Assembly (NCBI GenBank): GCA_036387335.1
Contig: DASVTZ010000109.1
Location: 1 to 64,000, forward strand
Direction of reading: 5' to 3'
Length of the DNA: 64,000 bases
Origin: Longimicrobium sp.
Lineage (GTDB): Bacteria > Gemmatimonadota > Gemmatimonadetes > Longimicrobiales > Longimicrobiaceae
Positions 8,871 to 17,095 of the stretch are shown here, piece by piece (positions within the stretch are counted from its first letter, which is position 1; each line of letters starts with the position of its first letter). Position numbers and translations under genes: made by a program. Below the pieces are notes generated by a model, which searched no databases, had not been told where the DNA came from, and saw only the letters and a list, made by a program, of their open reading frames with translations.

Positions 8871-10871
8871 ATGAGCTACACGCAGGCCAACCGCCCCATA
8901 CGGGTAGAGACGGTCCTGGGACCCGACGTGCTGCTGCTGGAGGGCGTGTCCGGCGTGGAGGGCGTTTCCACTCCGTTCTCCTTCGGGCTGGACCTCGTCT
9001 CGGAGGACGACGCCGTGGCCGCTGCCAGCCTCCTGCGCACCCCCGCCGTGGTCACGCTCACCCTCTCCACGGGCGAGGAGCGCGTCTTTCACGGGCTCAT
9101 CCGCCGCTTCGTGCAGGAGGGGCGCGACGAGGAGCTGACCACGTACCAGGCCGAGATCGTTCCCTGGATCTGGTTCCTCTCCCTGTCGCGCGAGAGCCGC
9201 ATCTACCAGAACCTGAGCGTCCCCGAGATCCTGGAGGAGCTGTTCCGCCGGCTGGGCCACGCCGACTTCGAGCTGCGCTGCACCCGCTCGTACCCCAAGC
9301 GCGAGTACTGCGTGCAGTATCGCGAGACGCACCTGGAGTTCGTTTCGCGGCTCATGGAGGAGGAGGGGATCTTTTACTTCTTCGAGCACACGCCCGAGCG
9401 GCACCTGCTGGTGGTGGCCGACGACAACGGCGCCGTGCAGCCCTGCCCCGTGATCCCCGCCGCGCGCTTCCTGGGCCACGAGGGCGGCGACGTCGTGGGG
9501 ATGCTGCACAGCGAGGAGCAGGCGTGCACCGGCAAGGTGATGCTGCGGGACTACGACTTCCTGCAGCCCTCGCTCAAGCTGGAGAGCGCCATCGCCGCCG
9601 ATGACCCCGAGGAGGACTACGACTACCCCGGCGACTTCGCCGCGCCGGACGACGGCGACCGCTACGCGCGCATCCGGCTGGAGGAGGCGGCCGCGCTGCG
9701 CCAGGTGGTGCGCGGGCAGAGCACCTGCCGCGCCTTCCAGAGCGGCTTCCGTTTCGAGCTGACGGACCACTTCCGCCCCGCGGCCAACCAGCCGTACATG
9801 CTGCTGCAGGTGCAGCACGTGGCCAGCGCCGGCGACTACCGGGCGTGGGAAGGCGCGCCCATGGAGTACCGCAACCACTTCCTCGCCATCCCCCACTCCG
9901 TCCCTTACCGCCCCCGCCGCGCCACGCCGCACCCCGTGATCCACGGCTCACAGACGGCGCTCGTGGTCGGCCCGGCCGGCGAGGAGGTGTGGGTGGATTC
10001 GCACGGGCGCATCAAGGTGCAGTTCTACTGGGACCGTGTGGGCCGCAAGGACGAGAACTCGTCGTGCTGGGTGCGGGTGGCGCAGCCGTGGGCGGGGAAG
10101 GGGTGGGGCGCCGTGCAGATCCCCCGCATCGGCAACGAGGTGGTCGTGGAGTTCCTGGAGGGCGACCCCGACCGCCCGCTGGTTACGGGGAGCGTGTACA
10201 ACGCCGAGCAGACGCCTCCCTTCGACCTTCCCGGCGCCGGCATCCAGATGGGGATGAAGTCGCGGTCGTCGAAAGGCGGCGGCGGCTACAACGAGATCAC
10301 CATGACGGACACCAAGGGCACGGAGCAGGTGACCATCCATGCCCAGTACGACATGGGAACCACGGTGGAGCACGACGACACCCAGACGGTGAACAACGAC
10401 CGCACCATCACCGTGCAGGGCAAGCACACCGAGACGGTCACCGGCGACACCAGCATCACCGTAAGCAGCGGCAAGTACAGCCACGACGTGGCGGCGGGGA
10501 CGGCGACGTACCACGTGGCCGGCGCCGTCTCCGAAACCTTTGACAGCACGCTCTCCACCACGGTGGCCAGCAAGGTCACGCTCGATTCCACCGGCTCCGA
10601 GATCGCCGTCACCGCGGCGACGAAGATCAGCATCCAGGTGGGCTCCAGCAGCCTGACCATGGACGCCGGCGGCAACATCGAGCTGAGCGGAGTCAACATC
10701 AAGATCAACGGCGTCACGATCGCCGTCAGCGGCGACGCCGAGGCGTCCATGGCCGTGGCCGCGTCGTCCGTGAAGTGCACGCCTGCCAGCATGGAAGTAG
10801 CGGGCGCCATGGTGAAGTCCGCCGCCACCGCCATTAACGAGATCACGGGCGCCACGGTCAAGCTGAACTGA
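8871..10871 (+). CDS. vgrG: T6SS spike protein VgrG (TssI)
   Basis: A trimeric needle tip that carries effectors. The 666-aa protein has the gp27-like hub (about 1-350; YCVQYRETHLEFVSRLMEEEGIFYFFEH is the hallmark region), the gp5-like OB domain starting near residue 354 (VDSHGRIKVQFYWDR and WAGKGWGAVQIPRIGNEVVVEFLEGDPDRP), and a C-terminal beta-helix spike rich in Thr/Val/Asp repeats (about 480-666). There is no extra enzymatic extension, so it is a structural VgrG. It lies 67 bp after the transpeptidase-like cargo and 52 bp before the TPR gene. Confidence 0.97.
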   Translation: MSYTQANRPIRVETVLGPDVLLLEGVSGVEGVSTPFSFGLDLVSEDDAVAAASLLRTPAVVTLTLSTGEERVFHGLIRRFVQEGRDEELTTYQAEIVPWIWFLSLSRESRIYQNLSVPEILEELFRRLGHADFELRCTRSYPKREYCVQYRETHLEFVSRLMEEEGIFYFFEHTPERHLLVVADDNGAVQPCPVIPAARFLGHEGGDVVGMLHSEEQACTGKVMLRDYDFLQPSLKLESAIAADDPEEDYDYPGDFAAPDDGDRYARIRLEEAAALRQVVRGQSTCRAFQSGFRFELTDHFRPAANQPYMLLQVQHVASAGDYRAWEGAPMEYRNHFLAIPHSVPYRPRRATPHPVIHGSQTALVVGPAGEEVWVDSHGRIKVQFYWDRVGRKDENSSCWVRVAQPWAGKGWGAVQIPRIGNEVVVEFLEGDPDRPLVTGSVYNAEQTPPFDLPGAGIQMGMKSRSSKGGGGYNEITMTDTKGTEQVTIHAQYDMGTTVEHDDTQTVNNDRTITVQGKHTETVTGDTSITVSSGKYSHDVAAGTATYHVAGAVSETFDSTLSTTVASKVTLDSTGSEIAVTAATKISIQVGSSSLTMDAGGNIELSGVNIKINGVTIAVSGDAEASMAVAASSVKCTPASMEVAGAMVKSAATAINEITGATVKLN

Positions 10872-10923
10872 CCCTTCCCGCGCCTCGTCCCGCCCCCCGC
10901 TCCACCCTCCACCCCGAGTCTCC

Positions 10924-12222
10924 GTGAGCGCTGGAAAGAACGCCGTCGAGCGCCGCCTGGACCTGCTGCACGACCAGTGGAACGAGTTCGCGCAGGCGCC
11001 GGAGCCGCGGCTGCTGCGCTGGATGATCCGCGCCGACGAATGGCGGATGATCGAGGCGTTCCTGGCGGTGGAAAGCGACGAGCGCACGGGCGAGACGCCG
11101 GACCTGTTCGTTCGCCTGGCGGAGCCGTTCCGGGACGTAGACTCGTACGGGGCCGCCCTGCTGGACGAGCTGCGCCGGCAGTATGCCGAGGCCGCGGACG
11201 CGCTGGCCGAGGAGGGCGTGCCCGGCCACCCCTGGGAGCCACCCGCGCCCGCGCCCGGCACGCACTCGCTGCTGGCGTTCGCCGACGGCTGCGCGGCACT
11301 GCAGGCGCACTACACGGAGCTGATGGAGCGGCTCGCGCTGGTGCTGGCGCCGGCGGAGGTGGCGGATTACGCGGAGTGGAAGCGGTGGCTGCTCGCGGCG
11401 GCGGAACGGCTGCCCGAGGGCGTGCGGCTGGTGGTGGTGGACTCCGTGGAGGCGCCCGCGCTGGAAGGGCTGGCGGCGGCGGACCCGGAGCGCGTGCGCA
11501 CGGTGGCCGCGGGGCTGGACATGCCCGCCGCCTACCAGGAGCTTGCGCGTGCCGGCGGCACGGCATCGCCCGGCGGGCAGTTCCGCGTCGCCTTCGCGGC
11601 TCTGGCGGCGGCGCTAGGCGCGGGCGATCTGGCGGGCGCGGAGCGGGCGGGGCAGGGCGCCGTGGCCGTGGCCACCGAGCACGGCTGGCCGCAGCTGTCG
11701 GCCGCCGTCCACATGGCGATGGGCGGCGGGTTCATGGGGGCGGGCCGCACGGCCGACGCCGTGGCCGCCTACGCCCGGGCGGACGCGGCCGGCGCCCAGG
11801 CCGAGGCGCACGGAGACGAGGCGGGCCCCGGGCTGCGGCTGCAGGCGGCGCTCGGCAGCGCCGGGGCGCGGTTTGCCGCGGGCGACTTCGCGGGGGCGGC
11901 GGCGGCCTACGAGGGCGCGCTCCCACTGGCGCAGCGCGCGGGCGACCGGCGCATGGCCATGGAGTGCTGGCGGATGTCCGCGTACTGCCACGAGCAGCAC
12001 GGCGACGCCGAGCGGGCGTGGCTGCACGGCTCCCGCGCCCTGGACGCCGGCGAGGCGCTGCCGCCGGAGGAGCGCGCCCTCTCCACCCTTCCGTACGCGG
12101 GCGAGGGGATGCTGCGCCTTGCCCTGCACTCGCCCGCGCACGCGGAGGGCGTCGAGCGTCGGATGGCGGCGCTGCTGGGCACCCGGGCCTGGCGTCCGGC
12201 CGCCGCGGCGGGGGCCCCGTGA
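10924..12222 (+). CDS. TPR-rich protein between vgrG and rhs, putative effector adaptor
   Basis: A 432-aa protein of unknown family. The N-terminal part (about 1-190) is acidic and helical (RRLDLLHDQWNEF, RWMIRADEWRMIEAFL). The C-terminal half (about 215-400) is built of Ala-rich TPR-like helical pairs such as GAGRTADAVAAYARADAAG and ARFAAGDFAGAAAAYEGAL. It starts with GTG and its stop overlaps the GTG of the rhs gene by 4 nt. The position vgrG / this gene / PAAR-Rhs is where T6SS adaptors or chaperones (DUF4123, EagR, DUF2169) normally sit. It resembles none of these, so a TPR-type loading adaptor for the Rhs toxin is inferred from position only. Confidence 0.6.
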   Translation: MSAGKNAVERRLDLLHDQWNEFAQAPEPRLLRWMIRADEWRMIEAFLAVESDERTGETPDLFVRLAEPFRDVDSYGAALLDELRRQYAEAADALAEEGVPGHPWEPPAPAPGTHSLLAFADGCAALQAHYTELMERLALVLAPAEVADYAEWKRWLLAAAERLPEGVRLVVVDSVEAPALEGLAAADPERVRTVAAGLDMPAAYQELARAGGTASPGGQFRVAFAALAAALGAGDLAGAERAGQGAVAVATEHGWPQLSAAVHMAMGGGFMGAGRTADAVAAYARADAAGAQAEAHGDEAGPGLRLQAALGSAGARFAAGDFAGAAAAYEGALPLAQRAGDRRMAMECWRMSAYCHEQHGDAERAWLHGSRALDAGEALPPEERALSTLPYAGEGMLRLALHSPAHAEGVERRMAALLGTRAWRPAAAAGAP

Positions 12223-15200
12223 TCGCCGCCAAGCAGTTCGACCCCGTGCTGGGGGTGGACATCCACATCGTCCAGCCCCCCGGACCCGTGCCGCCCATCC
12301 CCATCCCGCACCCGTTCATCGGGATGGTGCTGGACCCCATGGACTTCATCCCCGTCGTCGGCGGCACGGTGATGGTGAACGGGATCCCGCGCGCCACGGC
12401 GGGCTCGGCGGGGATCGCGGCGCCGCCGCACATCCCCATCGGCGGCATGTTCGTGAAGCCGCCGGGGAACGAGTGCGAGGTGTTCATGGGCTCCGCCACG
12501 GTGCTGGCGGACGACGAGCCCCTGAGCCGTCTGGGGATGCCCGCCCTCAGCTGCCACGACATCGGCATGCCGTCGCCGCCGCGGATCAAGAAGAAGAGCA
12601 AGGCAAGGTCCCTCTTCCTCCCCACCAGCGTCGTCCTCTCCATTCCCGCCGGCCCCCCCGTGCTGGTCGGCGGCCCGCCCACCGTGTCGATGATGGCGAT
12701 CGGGATGCGGCTGGGGATGTCCGCCCTGGGCAAGGGGCTGAAGAAGCTGCGCAAGCTGCGGAAGAGCAGCCGGCGGATGAAGGCGCTGTCGAAAAAGGCG
12801 CACGCGGCCGCAAAGAAGGGGATGGACAAGCTGGGTGTGCCGCCCAGCGTGCGAAACCGGGTGCATCGCTCCATCTGCACCGTGACGGGCCACCCGGTGG
12901 ACGTGGCGACAGGCAAGGTGCTGACGGAGGAGGTGGAGCTGGAGCTCGCCGGGCCCGTCCCCTTTCGCTGGGAGCGGGTGTGGTACAGCACCTCGGTGTA
13001 TGACGGGCCCCTGGGGCACGGCTGGCACCACAGTTATGACCTGGCGCTGCTGGAGGAGGAAGGCGCCGTGGCCGTGCGCCTGGCCGACGGCCGCCCGTTG
13101 CCCTTTCTGCCGCTGGCGGAAGGCGAGGAGCACTTTGACCGGGGCGAAAAGCTCACCCTCTTTCGCGACGCCCGGGGGTACGCCCTGCGGGACGCGCACG
13201 GGCTTGCGTTCCGGTTCGCTTCCGCTCCCGCTGGCACCGTGTGCCCACTGGCGTCGGTGGAGGACCGTTGCGGCAACGCCATCCGCTTTCGGTACGACGC
13301 TCGAGGCCGCCTGGCCGGCATCACTGACAGCGCCGGGCGCGAGCTGTCCGTTGAGAGCGACGAGGAGGGGCATATCATCGCCCTTGTGGCGCCGCACCCC
13401 GACCGCCCGGGCGAGACCTTTCGCGCGGTGACCTACCGGTACGACGGCCACGGGGACCTGGTAGCGGCGCACGACGCGCACGCGCATTCCATCCGCTACG
13501 CCTGGCGCGAGCACCTGCTGGTATGCGAGACCGACCGTGCGGGGCTCAGCTTCCATTTCGAGTACGACGGGGCCACGCACGAGGCCCGCTGCCTCCGAAC
13601 CTGGGGCGACGGAGGATTGTTCGGCCGCGAGCTCGCGTACGACCTCCCGGCCCGGCAGACCACCGTCACCGACACTCGCGGCGGCCGCACCCTGTACCAA
13701 TGCGACGAGCTGGGGCTGGTCACGCGCATGGTGGACGCGCTGGGGAACGCGTGGCTGACGGAATGGAACGAGTACGGCGAGCACGTTTCGGAAACGGACC
13801 CCCTGGGCGGCGAGAGCCGCTACGTGCACGACGGACGCGGGAACCTGGTGGAGGTGCTGGACCCGGCGCGGTGCCGGCGGCGCATTGCTTACGACGCGGC
13901 CGACAACCCGGTGGAATTCGCGGACGAGCTGGGCAACTCCTGGAAGCACGAGTACGACGGGCGCGGCTGTCTGCTGGCCCTCACCGATCCCGCGGGCGCC
14001 ACGTACCGGTACGAGCGCGACGCGCGCGGTCTGTTGCTGGCCGTTACCGATCCCCTGGGCCGCGAAAGCCGCATCGAGTGGGACGATCAGGGGAATCCCC
14101 GCTGGATAGTAGACCGCGCCGGTGCCGTCACGTACCTGGATCACGACGCGCTGGGGCGGATGGTACGCCGGACCGATGCCGAGGGCGGGGAAATGCGATT
14201 GTCCCGCGACCTGGTGGGCCGTGTGGTCGGGCTGCGGGACGAGGCCGGGGACACATGCGCCTTCACGTACGATGCGCGGGGCAACGTGGTGCGCGAGGTG
14301 GACGAGCTGGGGCGCGTGACGCGGAGCACCTACGGGATGCTGGACCGCCTGCTCGCGGAAACGGACGCGGAGGGCGCCACCTTCACCTGCGAATACGACG
14401 GCGAAGGCGAGTTGGCGCGGGTTCGGGATGCGACGGGGCGCGCGTGGACGCTGCACCGTGACCTGCTGGGGCGGGTGGTGGAGGAGCGGCAGTTCTCCGG
14501 CCGACGGCTGCGCTACGCGTACGACGAGTCGGGGGAGGTGGTGGGGCTGGAGAACGGAGCGGGGGAGGCGACTCGCCTGAGGCGCGACATGCTGGGGCGG
14601 CTCACCGGGCGTGTGCTCCCCGGCGGTAAGGAGGAGCGGTTCGCTTACGACGCCGCGGGCCAGTTGCTTTGCGCCGAGAACGCGGCCGCGCGGGTGGAGT
14701 TCGAGTACGACCCCGCCGGTCGGGTGGTGCGCGAGGCGCTCAACGGCACCGTGCTCACCAGCCGCTATGACCCGCTGGGTAACCGCGTGGAGCGCGCGGG
14801 CCCGTTCGGCCGCGTGCTGCGCATGGCGTACGACGCCGAAGAGCGGCTGGCCGAGGTGGCGGATCCCCAGGGCACTCTGCTGGAGTTCCGCTACGACCGC
14901 GTAGGGCGCGAGGTCCGCAGGGCACTCCCGGGGGACGTGGTGAGCGAGCGCGAGTACCTGCCCACCCACGACCTCCAAGCGCAGCGGACCTCCTCGCCCG
15001 TGGCCCGGCTGCTGGACCGGCGCTATCGCTGGGACGCCGCCGGACAGATGGTGCTCGCGGGGACCCCCGAACGGGGAGTGACGCGGTACGAACACGATGC
15101 GGCAGGGCGGCTGGTGGCTGCGCGCGCCCCCGACGGAACGGTCAGCCGGTACGCGTACGACCGGGCGGGCAACGTTCCCGCGGCGCCCCTGGACACCGGC

Positions 15201-16277
15201 CCGCAGTCCGCCGCGGCAGGGGGCGTGGATGGATGGACGCTTCGGTTTGACGCGGACGGCAACCTGGTGGAGAAGCGCGGTGTCCGACAGGCGTTCCACT
15301 ACGGCTACGACGGGGCGGGGAACCTGGCGCGCGTGGAGCGCGGCGACGGGCAGGTGGTGGAGTTCGCGTACGATGCGTTGGGCCGCCGCGTGCAAAAGCG
15401 TGTCGGTGGGCGCGTGGTGGACCTGCTGTGGGACGAAGATGTGCCTCTGGGCGAGCGGGTGCGCGGGTCCGGGCCCGACGCTTCGCGCGGGGCGGCGGAC
15501 GAGCGGGAGTTCGTGTTCTGGCCAGAGTCGTTCGAGCCGTTGGCGGTGCTGGAGGCGGGCCACACGCTGCTGCTGGAGGGTGACGCGCTCGGCACGCCGT
15601 GCCTTGCGGTGGATCGCGATGGGCGGTCGGTGTGGCGGGCCGGCTACGGGCCATTCGGCGAGCCGCCGGCGGGGAGCGGAACGGACGAGATCCCCTTCCG
15701 TTTTCCCGGCCAGTTGGAGGACCGAGAGACGGGGCTGTTCTACAACCGCTTTCGCTACTACGACCCGGAGCTGCGGATGTACACGCAGCCGGACCCCGTG
15801 GGGCTGTGTGGCGGGCTCAACCTCTACAACTACGTTCCTGGCCCCACGGAGTGGATCGACCCGTTCGGCTTGGCCGGGACTGAGGGCGCGGGGACGCAGC
15901 GGTGGAAGAACAAGGTCACCAAGTCGGGGCGGCCGTACCGCAAGCCGGGTCCCAAGACCAGTGCCAACGCCGCCCACAACAAGAAGATCCGGCAGATCAT
16001 CCGTCAAGAACGGGCGGCGGGGCTGGAGCACATCGGGGGTGGGAGCAAGACCGAGATCGTCATCAAGACGCCCGGCGGCGACAAGCCTTATCGGCGGGCC
16101 GACGCATCCTTCAGGGATCCCGCGACTGGCAAGATCACGCACCACAACGTGGGGCTGCAGAACCTGAACGGCACCCCCATTGCACGCGAGCGGCGAGCGC
16201 TCGACGACATCCGCGACTACGCGGCCAGAAAGCATCGCAGCATCAAGTTCCACCCGTACAAGAAACCGTGCCGTTGA
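12219..16277 (+). CDS. PAAR-Rhs polymorphic toxin (T6SS effector)
   Basis: A 1352-aa T6SS-delivered toxin. The first 100 residues are a PAAR-type tip domain (VGGTVMVNGIPRATAGS, then ECEVFMGSATVLADD). A Lys/Arg-rich linker follows (about 120-205). The Rhs shell contains many YD repeats (YDARGRL, YDPLGNRV, YDALGRRVQKR) and ends with the core signature RFRYYDPELRMYTQPDPVGL and WIDPFGL near residue 1213. About 135 variable residues follow: the toxin, containing HNKKIRQIIRQE, EIVIKTPGG, YRRADASFRDP and RERRALDDIRDY. This tail looks like a nuclease-type Rhs toxin, possibly of a restriction-endonuclease-like fold, but I cannot assign a family. The start GTG overlaps the TPR gene stop by 4 nt. The frame is open far upstream, but that is a shadow of the TPR gene. 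Confidence 0.92.
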   Translation: MIAAKQFDPVLGVDIHIVQPPGPVPPIPIPHPFIGMVLDPMDFIPVVGGTVMVNGIPRATAGSAGIAAPPHIPIGGMFVKPPGNECEVFMGSATVLADDEPLSRLGMPALSCHDIGMPSPPRIKKKSKARSLFLPTSVVLSIPAGPPVLVGGPPTVSMMAIGMRLGMSALGKGLKKLRKLRKSSRRMKALSKKAHAAAKKGMDKLGVPPSVRNRVHRSICTVTGHPVDVATGKVLTEEVELELAGPVPFRWERVWYSTSVYDGPLGHGWHHSYDLALLEEEGAVAVRLADGRPLPFLPLAEGEEHFDRGEKLTLFRDARGYALRDAHGLAFRFASAPAGTVCPLASVEDRCGNAIRFRYDARGRLAGITDSAGRELSVESDEEGHIIALVAPHPDRPGETFRAVTYRYDGHGDLVAAHDAHAHSIRYAWREHLLVCETDRAGLSFHFEYDGATHEARCLRTWGDGGLFGRELAYDLPARQTTVTDTRGGRTLYQCDELGLVTRMVDALGNAWLTEWNEYGEHVSETDPLGGESRYVHDGRGNLVEVLDPARCRRRIAYDAADNPVEFADELGNSWKHEYDGRGCLLALTDPAGATYRYERDARGLLLAVTDPLGRESRIEWDDQGNPRWIVDRAGAVTYLDHDALGRMVRRTDAEGGEMRLSRDLVGRVVGLRDEAGDTCAFTYDARGNVVREVDELGRVTRSTYGMLDRLLAETDAEGATFTCEYDGEGELARVRDATGRAWTLHRDLLGRVVEERQFSGRRLRYAYDESGEVVGLENGAGEATRLRRDMLGRLTGRVLPGGKEERFAYDAAGQLLCAENAAARVEFEYDPAGRVVREALNGTVLTSRYDPLGNRVERAGPFGRVLRMAYDAEERLAEVADPQGTLLEFRYDRVGREVRRALPGDVVSEREYLPTHDLQAQRTSSPVARLLDRRYRWDAAGQMVLAGTPERGVTRYEHDAAGRLVAARAPDGTVSRYAYDRAGNVPAAPLDTGPQSAAAGGVDGWTLRFDADGNLVEKRGVRQAFHYGYDGAGNLARVERGDGQVVEFAYDALGRRVQKRVGGRVVDLLWDEDVPLGERVRGSGPDASRGAADEREFVFWPESFEPLAVLEAGHTLLLEGDALGTPCLAVDRDGRSVWRAGYGPFGEPPAGSGTDEIPFRFPGQLEDRETGLFYNRFRYYDPELRMYTQPDPVGLCGGLNLYNYVPGPTEWIDPFGLAGTEGAGTQRWKNKVTKSGRPYRKPGPKTSANAAHNKKIRQIIRQERAAGLEHIGGGSKTEIVIKTPGGDKPYRRADASFRDPATGKITHHNVGLQNLNGTPIARERRALDDIRDYAARKHRSIKFHPYKKPCR

Positions 16278-16278
16278 C

Positions 16279-16785
16279 ATGGCCGAAACCAGCTTTTTCC
16301 TTCACCCCGACACCCTCTGCGGAATCCTGCGGGACGAAGCCGAGTCGCGTGGCTTGCGTGTGATCGTACGCCGCTGGGGCCACCCCGGGGAATGCCGCGA
16401 GGTGGCGCCCGGGGAACTCTGCGAAATCCTGCGGGAGCACAAGTACGACGAGATCTACCTTTCGGTTGGCGCCGTCCCGCGGCGGGCGGGCGACACGTCC
16501 TTCCTGGACAGCGGCGAAGAAGACATCCTGGTGGTGTCTGGCGGTCGAATGCGCGGCACCGTGCTGGAACAGGGGACGCTGCGGGAACTCGCAAAGAACA
16601 CACGGGCCCGCCCAGCCTACAGCGCTTTGCGAAAGTCAATCAGCCAGCGCAGCGCCGGGCAGGGGGTCACCGCCAGGGGCAGCCGGTACGCCGGCGTGTT
16701 CTACGACGAGCCCGCGCGCGGAATGGAGCTGCGCGAGGACCTCGACGACGATTCCATCGTCTACCAGGTGGAACCCGGCGGCTGA
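16279..16785 (+). CDS. Putative immunity protein to the Rhs toxin
   Basis: A 168-aa soluble, acidic protein with no recognised family (FFLHPDTLCGILRDEAESRG near the start, ELREDLDDDSIVYQVEPGG at the end). The ATG lies one base after the rhs stop, the classic place for the cognate immunity gene of an Rhs C-terminal toxin. The length and acidic character suit an inhibitor of a basic nuclease-like tail. Function is inferred from position alone. The longer frame from 16180 would overlap the toxin and has unnatural Ser/Arg composition, so I use ATG 16279. Confidence 0.7.
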   Translation: MAETSFFLHPDTLCGILRDEAESRGLRVIVRRWGHPGECREVAPGELCEILREHKYDEIYLSVGAVPRRAGDTSFLDSGEEDILVVSGGRMRGTVLEQGTLRELAKNTRARPAYSALRKSISQRSAGQGVTARGSRYAGVFYDEPARGMELREDLDDDSIVYQVEPGG

Positions 16786-16839
16786 CGGCACCGGTGCGTG
16801 AGGTAACTCCGCGTACCTCGAAGGGTCTTCCCACCAGGC

Positions 16840-16883
16840 CAGCAGAGCCAGCAGAGGACGGACGTCCTCTGCTGGCTCTGCTG
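16840..16883. repeat. Perfect 21-bp inverted repeat after the rhs/immunity pair
   Basis: The arm at 16840-16860 (begins cagcagagccagcagaggac) pairs perfectly with 16863-16883 around a 2-nt centre (GA). Flanking sequence (cttcccac on the left, gtggagtcttcg on the right) extends the dyad imperfectly, so the whole element spans roughly 16817-16905. It fills most of the 310-bp gap between the immunity gene and the lipoprotein gene at 17096. It may be a terminator-type hairpin (no U tract follows) or a repetitive palindrome. The only other thing I see in this gap is the separate dyad at 16931. Confidence 0.8.
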
Positions 16884-16930
16884 ACTCGTTGTGTGGAGTC
16901 TTCGTCCTCCCGGTTTGCGCTCGCCCAAGA

Positions 16931-16946
16931 TGGGCAGAACTGCCCA
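16931..16946. promoter_or_regulatory. GGGCAG dyad, copy 1 (putative operator)
   Basis: TGGGCAG-AA-CTGCCCA, a perfect 7-bp dyad with a 2-nt centre, ending 149 bp before the CsgG/FlgO-like lipoprotein gene at 17096. Near-identical dyads stand before tssL (26214-26229, degenerate) and before the second CsgG/FlgO-like gene (36919-36934, perfect). All three lie about 105-150 bp upstream of a start codon. A shared transcription-factor site is the simplest reading. It does not fit the GG-N10-GC spacing of sigma-54 promoters. Confidence 0.55.
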
Positions 16947-17095
16947 TGTCCCGCCCCTGATCCCCCTTTAGAGTGCCAGCCGGAGCCCGGGCAGCCTCCA
17001 CGGACAACGGTCCCCGCCCGCTCCCGCCTTCCCCTTTGATCGCGCCGGCCACACGGCCGGCCCGCACGGCAGCAATCCTCCTCCGGAGACTCCCC

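Noticed and set aside
10977-12218. Upstream extension of the rhs frame
   Set aside because: Lies out of frame within the TPR gene and translates to Gly/Arg/Ala-rich nonsense; the PAAR domain starts at 12219.
11907-16280. Minus-strand open frame of 1457 codons opposite the rhs gene
   Set aside because: Shadow of the PAAR-Rhs gene; no domain, low-complexity composition, and the plus-strand YD repeats are unambiguous.
16931-16946. GGGCAG dyad as a sigma-54 promoter
   Set aside because: Sigma-54 sites need GG-N10-GC; no such spacing exists in the dyad and its symmetry fits an operator better.
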